A stretch of 64,000 bases of DNA from Malachius bipustulatus. Its lineage: Eukaryota > Arthropoda > Insecta > Coleoptera > Melyridae. The notes under the pieces were generated by a model. The model saw nothing but the letters and a program-made list of their open reading frames with translations, did no database searches and had not been told where the DNA came from. Shown here piece by piece: positions 54,376 through 64,000 of the stretch. Each line of letters begins with the position of its first letter. Position 1 is the first letter of the stretch. The stretch spans positions 24,673,144-24,737,143 of the forward strand of contig OU342634.1 of assembly GCA_910589415.1 (NCBI GenBank), in the 5' to 3' direction. A program made the translations under genes and the position numbers.

Positions 54376-55668
54376 GTGAATTTTAACTTTTTTCTGCAGG
54401 GAGTGACCACTAGGGAAGTACATGATGTAATAACTGGGTTGAAGAGATCTTCGGTGGGTGACTTCTATGGCCTGAGTGACATATTTTTAATGGAGTCGGT
54501 CGATTTATTGGCTGAGCCACTTGCATATTTAATAAATTGTTGTTTTACTCAGGGAATTTTTTCAGATGCTTTCAAGTTTGGGAAAATTTTGCCTCTACAC
54601 AAGAAAGGTGACTTAGAAACTGGGCCGGTTTCCATTATTCTTATTTTTTCAAAAGTATTTGAGATTCTGCTAAAGAACAGACTATACAAATATTTTGAAA
54701 AGTTTAAATTATTACATCCTGCCCAATTCGGGTTTCGAAAGAACAAGTCGACAGTCAGAGCTCTTCTGGAGATCGTGGAGAGCGTGGTGTGGGGCTTGGA
54801 GGAGAATAAACATTCTTTGTTGACTATGTGCGATCTTTCGAAGGCTTTTGACTGTGTCTCCCATAAGATCCTGATACAAAAGCTTGAATGTTATGGCGTG
54901 AGAGGTGTGCCTTTGAGTTTGTTTGAGTCCTACTTGAGCCATAGACAGCAGTCTGTTTATATGAGTGGGAATAGGTCCGGGTTAAACAAAATAAAACATG
55001 GTGTTCCTCAGGGCTCTGTTCTGGGACCGCTACTGTTCGTCATGTACATAAATGATCTTTGTTACTACATGCACGAAAAATGTGGGGTTGTGCTCTTTGC
55101 GGACGACACGTCCTTTTCCTGCTCCGGGGCGAGTGTTTCGGAGCTGATTAAGTACTCGAATAATACAATACTGGCAATGGGAGAGGAGTGGTTTTCCGCA
55201 AATAGGTTACAGCTAAATAAAGATAAAACTCAGAGTTTGATTATTTTTAGTAACAATACCATCAGTACGGGCAAGCACTGCAGACTGCTTGGTGTCTCGC
55301 TTGATGATTCTTTAAATTGGACATGGACATGTCATATAAATGAATTAAGGGGGAATTTAGCAAGCATACTGTTCTTGCTCAGACAACTCCGGAAAGTTCT
55401 GAGTTCATTTATGTTAAAGAACATATATTTTGGACTCTTTCATTCTTTGGTCAGCTATGGAGCTACTTTATGGGGCCACTCGGTTCATTCAATTAAGGTG
55501 TTTAGACTACAAAAACGTGCAGTGAGAATTTTAGCTGGGGCTGGGTGTAGGGATCATTGTCGACCTTTATTTAAAAGGCTCAAGATTTTACCACTCCCGT
55601 GTGTCTATATGCACCAGACGCTAGAGGAAATTCACGCAAAGAGAAACTGTTTATCAAAGGTGGTGTAG
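54376..55668 (+). pseudogene. LINE reverse transcriptase domain
   Basis: 430 residues with V-G-D-F-Y-G-L-S, G-K-I-L-P-L-H-K-K-G-D, P-A-Q-F-G-F-R-K-N-K-S-T, D-L-S-K-A-F-D-C-V-S, G-V-P-Q-G-S-V-L-G-P-L-L-F and catalytic F-A-D-D-T-S, the RT blocks of CR1/Jockey-type LINEs. Between G-K-I-L-P-L-H-K-K-G-D and the S-K-V-F-E block the usual N-Y-R-P-I-S-I-L is reduced to G-P-V-S-I-I-L, suggesting a small deletion. The frame is cut at 55664 by the solo LTR. Confidence 0.88.
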
Positions 55669-56021
55669 CGGAAACTCGTATGTTCCGCTTTCGTAAATCG
55701 TAAAACTCGACGCTCGAAGGACCAATTATTAATTATATAACGAAGTTTTAAACAAATAACAAACTGTTTACTTTATTGGAAAACTAACACAAAACAGTAT
55801 TTAAACGAATGAAATAATCGAAAATTTGAATGTATAAAAGTAATAAAAACGTATAATGTTAAATTGTAAATCGTATAATGTAGATCGCATCGAATAGTAA
55901 TGTAATAACGAATGATGAATGTGGAATATTGGAATGATGTACTTCTTTTTGGTAGAAGGGACACGCCGACCGCCCTTCCTTGATCAGTGACGTCATGGGT
56001 CTTCACACAGTGATTGCGACA
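55664..56021 (-). mobile_element. 358 bp solo LTR inserted in the LINE
   Basis: TGTAGCGGAAAC at the left and GATTGCGACA at the right give TGT...ACA ends in either orientation. The minus strand carries AATAAA about 100 bp before its 3' end, supporting minus orientation. LINE coding sequence flanks both sides. No clear 5 bp target-site duplication was seen (GGTGG against TTGCC), so the boundaries or recombination history are uncertain. Confidence 0.65.
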
Positions 56022-56027
56022 TTGCCA

Positions 56028-56299
56028 TGGTTGTCAGACTGCTCTTGCGTAGGTATTCGCAACAGGTGGCTAATGTCCATCAGTATACGACGCGCTCTGT
56101 CACAGAGGATCTGTTACTTGAGCCCCGCTACAGGCTGGTTAAATTAGAGAGGAATTCCCTTGATATAAAACTCTACAATGTATTGCGTACACGGATTAGA
56201 CTCATGAATGATGACTATTTTAATAATTACATAAAGCAATTACTGTTACATCACTGTTTCTATGATTTGGCTGAGTTTTTAACAACAGATTTTGTGTAA
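56028..56299 (+). pseudogene. LINE post-RT C-terminal tail
   Basis: V-H-Q-Y-T-T-R-S followed by L-Y-N-V-L..I-K-Q-L-L-L-H-H-C-F-Y is the common C-terminal region of insect CR1/Jockey-type RTs. It continues the polypeptide interrupted at 55664 by the solo LTR. Confidence 0.78.
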
Positions 56300-56470
56300 A
56301 TGTTAGTTGCCCAGTATCTGTCTGTATATTTTATGTTTACTTCTGTTTTTGTAAGTGTAATATTTGATGGCGTCTGTGTATTACAGACACTTTTTGTCAA
56401 ATTCTCTTATAGTTTATAATATGACTTGCTATACACCATTTTTATATGTGTAAAATATTTAAATAAAGTG

Positions 56471-57171
56471 TCTATTTATCTATTAGTACAAAGCACAACA
56501 TATTGTGGTAACATTATTAGATGGTTATTTTGACCACCTAGAGATTTATTTATTCGACATTTAAAAATACAAATTATGGAATTTGTTCTTATGTGAATTC
56601 TTTTATTATTAAAATAATAAATTAAAGAAAAGTGTTCTGTTTTCATATGCCTAGTCACACTACAGCAGAAACATCAATTTAGGAGATTAAATTAAGTCAT
56701 TTGAGAAAAATAGGCAAAAGGCTCCAAGTTCTTGCCAGTCATTTTAAGCCCTATAAAGGGGTGAGAAGTAAGTCATACTTTTGCGGTTAAAAGGCATTAA
56801 AATTCAATATTGATGGAATAGTCATAAAGTTTATGGTGGGGTTTTGACTTATTAGAAAGTTGAAAGTTTTGATAATCCAAGACTGGTGAAGAAAGGATAA
56901 GTTTTGGAAACAAATTCCAAGACGACCTAGAAAGGATCATTAACAAAATCAGGAAGGAGTTGAGATCTTACTACACAAACTTGTCACTTCATCACAGTCT
57001 AGATGATAGTGATTTTCTTATCACTAATTGGGATTTTTTAGTAGTGATAGGGAGTAGGTCTTATTATTATAGATGGTATGTATTAAATGCAATTACTCAA
57101 CTTATGGTACACAGTAAGAAACTGCATGACAGATATAACATTGCAAATGTTTTGAGTAAAATTTATCACAA
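56471..57171. other. Intergenic DNA, 3' side of the UPF0587 gene
   Basis: No gene is assigned. A plus-strand frame at 56960-57208 has no recognisable domain and overlaps the stop of the minus-strand gene, so I do not call it. Confidence 0.4.
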
Positions 57172-57778
57172 TTACTTAACTTTAACAAACTGGGCTTGCA
57201 GTTCATAAACACCAACAGATTGGCTTATATTTTCATCATATTCAACCCACTCTTTTTCCGATAAATCAATATCATTGAACACTTTTGGACTGTCTTCAAC
57301 TTTGGCGATCCAACCACTGCTCGGAGAAAAATCGATCGGTTCGATTCCGCGACAATCGAAAGTGACTATGCTTTTGAATTCCTCCACGTCTTTATTTGTA
57401 TATTTTCCTAAAAAATTGTAACAGCTGTTTAAAAAAATCATAAACCTTATCATCCAGGTGAAGTCACTCAGGTCAAGAGTGCTGTTAGTTGTGTTGTAAC
57501 TGTAAGTGTAATAAAAAGAAAAACGTACCATTACTTTCTTCCACTATATCCAAATTATTTTCCCGTCCGCATAACTTACATTTAGCTAAATAATGAGTGT
57601 CAGTTTTTCCAGTTTTTGTTGGAAAAGTCTGCGATTCGGTTACATCATGCCACTTCTCAGATATTTCACCACAATTCAAGCATTTCAGCTTTAAAAGATA
57701 AGTGTACTCCGGATGGTTCACGTAGAGTTCTTCGATATTTTCCAATGTTGCTTTAATTTGTAAACTAATCTTTACCAT
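57172..57778 (-). CDS. CZIB: CXXC-motif zinc-binding protein (UPF0587/DUF866), 2 exons
   Basis: Exons 57778-57529 and 57407-57172 (minus) join in phase to give 161 aa, matching the ~160 aa of the human protein (C1orf123). Two CXXC pairs form the zinc site: C-L-N-C (residues ~33-36) and C-K-L-C (~67-70). The second half carries F-D-C-R-G-I-E-P-I-D-F-S-P and W-I-A-K, hallmark family blocks. The fold is a small cytosolic zinc-binding beta-rich domain; the cellular role is not settled. The single intron is 121 bp. Confidence 0.93.
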
Positions 57779-57935
57779 TTTGAATCTTTCCTGTTTCCCT
57801 TAATGCTTTTCTTCTGAGTTCTGAGTATTTTTATTATTACGATTTTGATTTTGATTTTATTAATTTTACAATAATAATGGTAATTTTACTAATTAGTAAT
57901 TTTAATTTTTGTAATATTTTTTTTTATAATATAAT

Positions 57936-58740
57936 GGGTGTGTTTCTAAATAGCCAACGCTGAGCAACAATGCCAACAAACCGTTTCTAAATTAACGTTG
58001 ACGGACGTTGACTCAACGTCAGCAGTCAACTTTCTTGTTTCTAAATCACTGTTTGAAGTCAACGTTGACTCAACGAAGTCAACGCTGGATTAACCTGTTG
58101 AGTTGTTGAGTTGGTACTCAACGACACGTGATCGTAAACTCGTGGACATTAGCATTATAGCGTTTGAAGGTTAAAGTAATTTGTGTTGATAAAAATAAAA
58201 ATAAATTATGAGAAAACTGATTGAAAATGTCGCAAGAAGTTAAGAATAAGGTGTTTTCGGTTGCTTGTGTCAACATTCTATCAACACTTAATTTATTGTT
58301 GAGCAGTAATCAGATGATATGAATAATATGATACTCTCGTCATCAGGGCTCTCCAACCCGCAAGATTCACATCTATAAAGATACGACTCCATTTCATTTA
58401 ATAATCTTTTGATTTTAATTCAGCTAAAAATAATATAAAGAAAACCAAATCAAACAATAACAAAGGGTTTTTTAAAGAATAATAAAACACCATATATACC
58501 AGCAATAAAATTCAAATTATTTTTTTTTGTTTAGGTAACTACATAATTAGGTAATTAGGTAACAACTTCGACTTCATTTTGTGATCAATATGTCAATGTC
58601 AACTGTAAGACGTCATCCGTCATTTCAGTTTGTTTCTAAATAGCAGGTCAACAACTCAACTATCCAACTCAACAGCTCCACAGCTGACTGCTGACTTCGT
58701 TGACTTGTTGTCCAACGTTGAGCAATTTAGAAACACACCC
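57936..58740. mobile_element. 805 bp MITE, GGGTGTGTTTCTAAAT ends, possibly PIF/Harbinger-like
   Basis: The ends GGGTGTGTTTCTAAATAG and AATTTAGAAACACACCC are complementary and flanked by AAT on both sides. A GGG/CCC-type terminus with a 3 bp duplication suggests PIF/Harbinger. Both subterminal regions reiterate CAACGTTGA, GTCAACTTT and TCAACGAAGTCAACG motifs, and TTTCTAAAT recurs inside, as if TIR segments had been re-copied inwards. No ORF of note. Confidence 0.75.
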
Positions 58741-61350
58741 AATGATGGAATCGACAATTTGATTTTGACAGTTGACAGTGTTGACACATTCAACATTGAC
58801 AGCACGTATAATCAAGGAGAGCGATAATAAGAGGAGTTAATCTGTAGTTAAAAATTGATTTCAAAATAGCGCCCTCCTCCAACCTGGTAAGAACTAATCT
58901 TAACCGCCACACTACCTAATACCTATAGATAGGGCGAGTTCTAAATTAATCAGTAAAACCTGATGAAATCAATCAATGATGGGACCATGGGTTATTATTT
59001 GGTCATCACCGATTGAACAATGTGATGTGTCATTACACAAATTATAAAAGAACGAAAAATAAGTTCAAATACTCCATTATTAAATGCAAAATAAAATATC
59101 TTGTGTGGTGTGCCACCGTTTGCAAACAATGGATCATCCAATGAATAAAATAACTGACCCATACTGTGAGCCTGGTACACAAACCGGTCCAATATTTAGC
59201 CTTGATATAAACGTCTATTACAAAATATTCATTTCACAAAGTCAATAAATACCTACATAATAGAAAAATATTAGGTAGGTACTTTTCAACTTCATTGATC
59301 AGATCGACGTGTTTTATCTAAGATCAGATCTGAATGTTATGAACCGCTGCTCTTCTCACGATAGTTCACCCTTCCGTCTTCAGCTCTACAGCCGTTCTGC
59401 TTCTGCTAGACTTGCTAGAAAAACGCTGAATTAAATCATATTAATTGGTAAAGGTTTTTTATACCCCTTTTATGTCTTGAAGTACTCGACTTCTTCAATT
59501 ACTCTCTCAGATGTTGTTATTTCTCCATTAAAAAATATTTTTTCATTTTTTTTTTTCAAATTTAACAATTTTTTGTCTACCTACTCTTTTGTGACGATTT
59601 CCATTTTCTACTACACCGCTATGTCGCCATGTTGGCCATAACGTCAGGTAGTAGCATTGTTAAACAGAGTTCGCCAAACTGTTAAAGGTACCACAATAAA
59701 TCTTTGTTTCTACTTAGTAGTAGTAATTTCTTAAATGGATAATTCCAAATGCAACTAAAGCAAACATTGAAGAGGAAATACAGGCAGTAGATATGAGAAG
59801 TCATTACACTTGCACATTAGAAAACTTATTGATGTTACCTGAGTTGCATCAATAGAAGCACACTCAAACCTCAAGTAAATATAAATATAAATATAAATTT
59901 CAGGTAAAATACCAGAAATAGAAAATGTATGATAGGTTTTGAAATTTGAATAAACATTTTTGAAAGGCCATCAGATCCATACTTGAGAATCAGGCAACAG
60001 TTGTTTACAGATCCTTGAATGTATGAAATTATGACTGACCACATTTCTCAAGTATTGTTAAGTTTGTGCATTTATACGAAAAGATGTGCAATGAAAAGTT
60101 AGTGCTAGAGGCGCAATAATAATAAATTAGATTAGGAAAAAATGTATAGTGTTAAATAAAATAAATTTATTTGCGTACTTATTTTAATGACATGGTGTAT
60201 AAATAGCAGTAAAATATTAAAAGAAACTATTATTACAAAAATATGCCCATAAGTACCAGGGGAAAAAAAACAAGTCATGAAAAATTCGAGTCAAGTATAA
60301 TGCACGTTGTAAAATGTGAAGGCTGCATCTACTACTCCATGATTCTTGAGCAACCCGATAATGCAGAAACAATCAACTTGGTTTTATAAACAACATTCTA
60401 AAAATATTTGTTTACCTCGCTGGTTTTAGCAATAATTATTAATTTTTTGTTTTTTTTGTCTTCTAATTAAAGAATGTTTAAATGTCTTTAAAATTTTACA
60501 CAAGTATTCTACTGGACTAGAATTCGTAACTACCACATTTAAACGCAATACTATAATACACTCACAAAGCTTTTACTTATGTTTAATTTTACACGATACA
60601 TACACAGTTCAATAGTTCTAAGATTGCTTGAAGGATCTCATTTTCATTTGCATTAATTTGAATCAAACAAATTAATCGAAAAACAATTGATAAATCTTCA
60701 GGTTTGCTTGCAGTAAGGTGAGTCATGGTTGGAGAGATTCAGATTCAGAAATGCATAATATACTATTAATTTATGATTATTTAAATTTAAATACATACCT
60801 ACTTGATTATATTAATCATTTAAAATATTGTATTATTAAATACAACCAGTTTAAAATCTACCTATTATAAGTTCACAGGAACCTAAAAAAAACCTAAAAT
60901 TAAAATCTCCTTTTTGATAAGGAAATCACAAAGGTATCATGGTGAACTCAGTGTTCATAAATTGCAAACAGATGAAATAGGCTTAATAATACCACACAAT
61001 ATAATGGTGAAATTTTAGTCAGAGGACGAGAAAGATTGATTATTTGGATCGTTTAGCAACTTAAAAAAAAATATTAGAGAATCATGATGTATAAAACAGA
61101 TATTTACACAATAAAAATAAACTTCAGGTCAGCTGTGTGTGAGTCCTGCTCCACAGTGTACATTTACATTTACATAATGTATTGCATAGTGATGTAACAA
61201 CAATCAGCTCAAAATTATTAAATACAATTGCATAACTTCATTTTATGTATTGCTGGAATCGTGCACGTTGCATATTCATGAGCAGGAAATTTCTGAAATC
61301 ACATGTCATAAGATCAATAAATTTCACACCTGCCTGATAATTGATACAAT
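58741..61350. other. Gene-free stretch, including the probable NDFIP 3' UTR
   Basis: No coding exon was recognised. Sequence just left of 61351 should be the 3' UTR of the minus-strand NDFIP gene. A less AT-rich patch near 59340-59430 (CTGCTCTTCTCACG, TCTTCAGCTCTAC) could be exonic or a promoter, but I cannot support either. Confidence 0.4.
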
Positions 61351-62379
61351 TTAATAGAAAAACAAGAGCCTTTCTTGATGACTCGCCGACAGCATGTGCC
61401 ATCCTCTTTTGATGCTCATGTACTGAAGAATTGCTCTGATGCAGATGATGAGACCTACAAATGTTCAATAAATCATATTAATTGATATTCTTAAATATTT
61501 TGATATTCTTAAATATTTTGAAAACTAAAAATGGTAGCTTGGAAGTTTACACCTCATTTAAGCAATAAGTAGGTACATAAGTCTGTATCTTTTAAAATTT
61601 TATAAGTGATCCAAAAGTATAAAGGAAAAATTATCGAATTTTAAACATTATATTGTTTACAAGTTCACAAACCATAACCATATCATCAATTATTAGCATA
61701 CTATGTGTTATTATTTACATTTACAATAAAGTTTGTGTTTGAGAGCACTTACTGGATGATGACCCAAGATCTTGATATAATAAGGCTATATAATAATATA
61801 CTTTACTCTAATTAGGAGATTTTTCAGGTCAGGTCCTACCATTTGTCCTTCAAGCTATTTTATTATATTAAATTTCACTTCTAGATGAAACTTGTTCAAG
61901 TATCAGTTTAAATTAAAATCAAATATTGTTGCGCCTGATAGTTTTTTCCTTTTTTTAAATGTTGCTCTCGTTGCTCATTTGTTCCAAACTTTAAAGTGCT
62001 GGAAAATTGCACAACCTCGAATTTTTTTAAAATTACCTGCGTTTATCCCTCTGACCTGACCTGACGGTCGACACCTGAATCTTCCCTGTTCTGCCGGCCC
62101 CGTTTTGAAAAGATCCCAATACTTGTAAATGAAAATGCATAAACTTCCAATAATAATAATAATAATAATTCTAAAAAATGATTTATCGCTTACCAAATGT
62201 CATTATCAACCACCACAACCAGCTGTTGTCCTTCGACGCCAAATCAGTCGAGTGCTGAACTATGAAAGTCCATTTTGCTAGAGACAGGCCAAAACCTGAG
62301 AGAGCACCGTAACGAGACGCGATTGTGTGACAGAAGCACATCAACAACAGGAAACCAATCCAGTTGAAAATGAACGCCA
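61351..62379 (-). CDS. NEDD4 family-interacting protein (NDFIP1/2-like), last two exons
   Basis: Minus-strand exons 62379-62194 and 61454-61351 join in phase and end at TAA (61353-61351). The first encodes A-F-I-F-N-W-I-G-F, R-Y-G-A-L-S-G-F-G-L-S-L-A-K-W and W-L-W-W, the second and third membrane segments of NDFIP proteins. The second encodes the short tail R-A-I-L-Q-Y-M..E-R-L-L-F-F-Y, ending in the family's conserved aromatic residue. These Golgi/endosomal adaptors recruit and activate NEDD4-type ubiquitin ligases through PPxY motifs in the N-terminal part, which must lie at higher coordinates. I did not find the preceding exon between 62380 and 64000. Confidence 0.87.
62144..62170. repeat. 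(AAT)n microsatellite in the last NDFIP intron
   Basis: A run of AAT units lies in the intron between the two NDFIP exons. The remainder of this 739 bp intron shows no other element, apart from CTGACCTGACCTGAC at about 62051, similar to the palindrome core at 446-490. Confidence 0.8.
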
Positions 62380-62649
62380 CTGAAAGAAAGCATTTCAACA
62401 GTTAGTGAGCCAAAAATGTGTTCATATTTTCTAGAAAAGCAGAAAAAGCTAAAAATGATGAGCATCTGAGACATTTTGAGACAGTTTTGCTAAACCAACT
62501 CAAAAGGAAAGGACGGAGAGAGAGCATTAGAGCAAATAACTTTTTTTAATTTTCAAGGTGAAGAAAAGAAACATTTCTCACTATGAAAAATTTATAATAA
62601 CAATAAAAAGAAAGAAGTAGTGGTCATAAATAATACAAGAAGGCTGAAG

Positions 62650-63690
62650 TTAATGAAATAATAAAACCATACAATAATCTTCCAACATGAGATGCTCAAA
62701 GACATGTGATATTTATTACATAAAGCATGGCCATTAACTGAAGGTGAAGTCTAAAGCGGCCTTAATTACAATAAGTGGTCTGGGCCTTATCAAAACACAC
62801 AAAATTGGCGAAACATGAGAACTAAGACATGTGGTAATTTCGACATAAAGCGTGATTATTACCTGAAGAGGGATATGGCCTTAATGACAACATGACCTCT
62901 CTAAAAAAAATCAAAAACAAAAAGAAATAAGCCCTTTATGACCTTATTTTTTAATAAAGTGACCTGGCCATGATGCAATAAGAAAACATACCATTACACA
63001 TAACAAGCTCAAAGACATGTGTTTTTGTAAAGTGGCTTTAATTACAAATAGTGGCCTGGCCTTATGAAAACAGACAAGTTTGGTGAAACGAGAGAAGCTT
63101 AAACATGTGATAATTACGACATAAAGCGTGGTTATTAACTAAAGCGTAAGTGGCCTTAATGACAAAATATCCTACAAAATTTAGGAACCACAAGGAAATG
63201 GGCCATTTATGACATTATTTCGAGATATTTTAAAGTGGCCTGGCCTTGATGAAATAATGGAACCATACCACATTTCTATGACATATGACAAATTCAAAGA
63301 CATGTGATATTTATTAAGCACGTTCATTAACCGAAGGTGAGTGTAAAGTGCCATTAATTACAACAAGCGGCCTGGCCTTATGAAAACACACAAGTTTGGC
63401 GAAACACGAGAAGCCTAGACATATGATAATTATGACATAAAAAAGCGAAATTATTCAATAGGGTAAAGTGGCCTTGGTGACAAAATCCCTGCTACAAACT
63501 TTAGGAACCACAAGGAAATGAGCCATTGATGACATTTTGGCAAATAGTGTCCTGGCCTTGATGAAATAAATAAATAAACCACATCTCTATGACATATGAC
63601 AAGCTCAGACATGTGACATTCATTACATAGATACATAAAGCATAGTCATTAACTGGAATTGTAAAGTGGCATTAATAAAGTAAAGATATT
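62650..63690. repeat. Tandem array, ~300 bp period with two related half-units
   Basis: GACATGTG followed by AT-rich sequence and ATAAAGC recurs with spacings of about 312, 286 and 309 bp (62701, ~63013, ~63299, ~63608). Each unit also contains a second related block: RACATGTGRTAATTWCGACATAAAGCGTG, at about 62826, 63114 and 63418. Shared lines are GGCCTTAATTACAA, GTGGCCTGGCCTTATGAAAA, AGTTTGGCGAAAC and TTTAGGAACCACAAGGAAAT. About 3.4 copies, probably inside an NDFIP intron. Confidence 0.82.
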
Positions 63691-64000
63691 TTCCATGTAA
63701 AAAAAGACAAATAAAAATCTGAATTGTTATCCTGGCCATAGCATAATTGAAACAGAAAATTTCAGGTTCAGGCAAGAAACATTTAGATTGAGTTAGGGAG
63801 ATGGGTTTAGTTAGTTTAGGGTGTAAGTAGTCTCAAGGAAACAGCTGTCAGCTGTCACAACTGGCCAAGAATCGAAACACATTACAGAAGAAAGGTTAAA
63901 TTAAAACCTTATGATGAGGTGATTGGGGGAAACTTTGTTTTATTTTCTAATAGCAGAATTTCCCTACAGGAACTGCTGCCAATCGTAAACTAATTAAACC
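63691..64000. other. Right window edge, no feature seen
   Basis: No frame, repeat or domain was recognised in the last 310 bases. It is presumably NDFIP intron or upstream sequence. Confidence 0.35.

Larger units (their letters stand above)
51583..56470 (+). mobile_element. CR1/Jockey-group non-LTR retrotransposon, degenerate
   Basis: In order: ORF1 with a PHD-like finger and C-terminal R-T-D-P..W-P-S-G-A-H-I-R-Q-F-F block (51661-52676, broken); AP-endonuclease (52781-53485); reverse transcriptase (54376-55668) with F-A-D-D-T-S; post-RT tail (56028-56299); and a 3' UTR ending near AATAAAGTGTCTATTTATC (about 56470). Frameshifts, a damaged 0.9 kb stretch between endonuclease and RT, and an LTR insertion make it inactive. 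The 5' UTR is split by the element at 49114-51582. Confidence 0.88.

Noticed and set aside
56960..57208. 82-residue plus-strand ORF
   Set aside because: No recognisable domain, no splice or poly(A) context, and it overlaps the stop of the UPF0587 gene on the other strand.
61238..61468. 76-residue minus-strand ORF as its own gene
   Set aside because: Overlaps the last NDFIP exon in a different frame; the correct frame gives the conserved NDFIP tail.

Overview
The window is AT-rich animal DNA with spliced genes (GT-AG introns, polypyrimidine/AG acceptors, AATAAA signals). It carries a metal-transporter gene, a PDGF/VEGF-related growth factor, a Reeler/Spondin/TSP1/Kunitz protein and a long C2H2 zinc-finger array, among very many insect-type transposable elements. 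An insect is the best reading. A beetle is plausible from the zinc-finger style and gene set, but the order cannot be fixed from sequence alone. There are no prokaryotic features. LAYOUT: 0.66-2.3 kb, intronless 14-finger C2H2 protein (+). 4.8-13.9 kb, complete 12-exon SLC30A9/ZnT9-type zinc transporter (+). 14.7-17.4 kb, 7-exon arylsulfatase B-like gene (+) with one frameshift. 17.4-25.5 kb, gene-poor block of inverted-repeat elements. 25.6-29.3 kb, PDGF/VEGF-related factor (-), 3' exon(s) not found. 33.4-41.9 kb, complete 7-exon KIAA0930 homolog (+). 42.3-48.0 kb, complete 11-exon spondin-1/fat-spondin-like gene (+). 49.1-56.5 kb, decayed CR1/Jockey-group LINE interrupted by a 2.5 kb DNA element and a 358 bp solo LTR. 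57.2-57.8 kb, two-exon CXXC zinc-binding protein (UPF0587/CZIB) (-). 61.4-62.4 kb, last two exons of a NEDD4-family-interacting protein (NDFIP) (-), followed by a ~300 bp-period tandem array. The genes are unrelated neighbours, not a pathway cluster. MOST NOTABLE: four hammerhead ribozyme motifs (type I, minimal stem III). Three lie in a composite palindromic element in intron 2 of the zinc transporter (5640-6554, flanked by a 10 bp direct repeat). One diverged copy lies at 18808-18870. The two loci share sequence beyond the ribozyme, so they belong to one dispersed ribozyme-bearing repeat family. In the diverged copy every stem is kept although many bases differ. The second theme is a superabundance of foldback elements, about ten of which begin TACAGG(G) and end CCCTGTA and are often nested. 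A decayed mariner-like transposase remnant lies inside an element that starts with the same terminus and may mark the source of mobility. All exon models were built by eye from splice sites, reading-frame continuity and recalled family features; no search or transcript was available.
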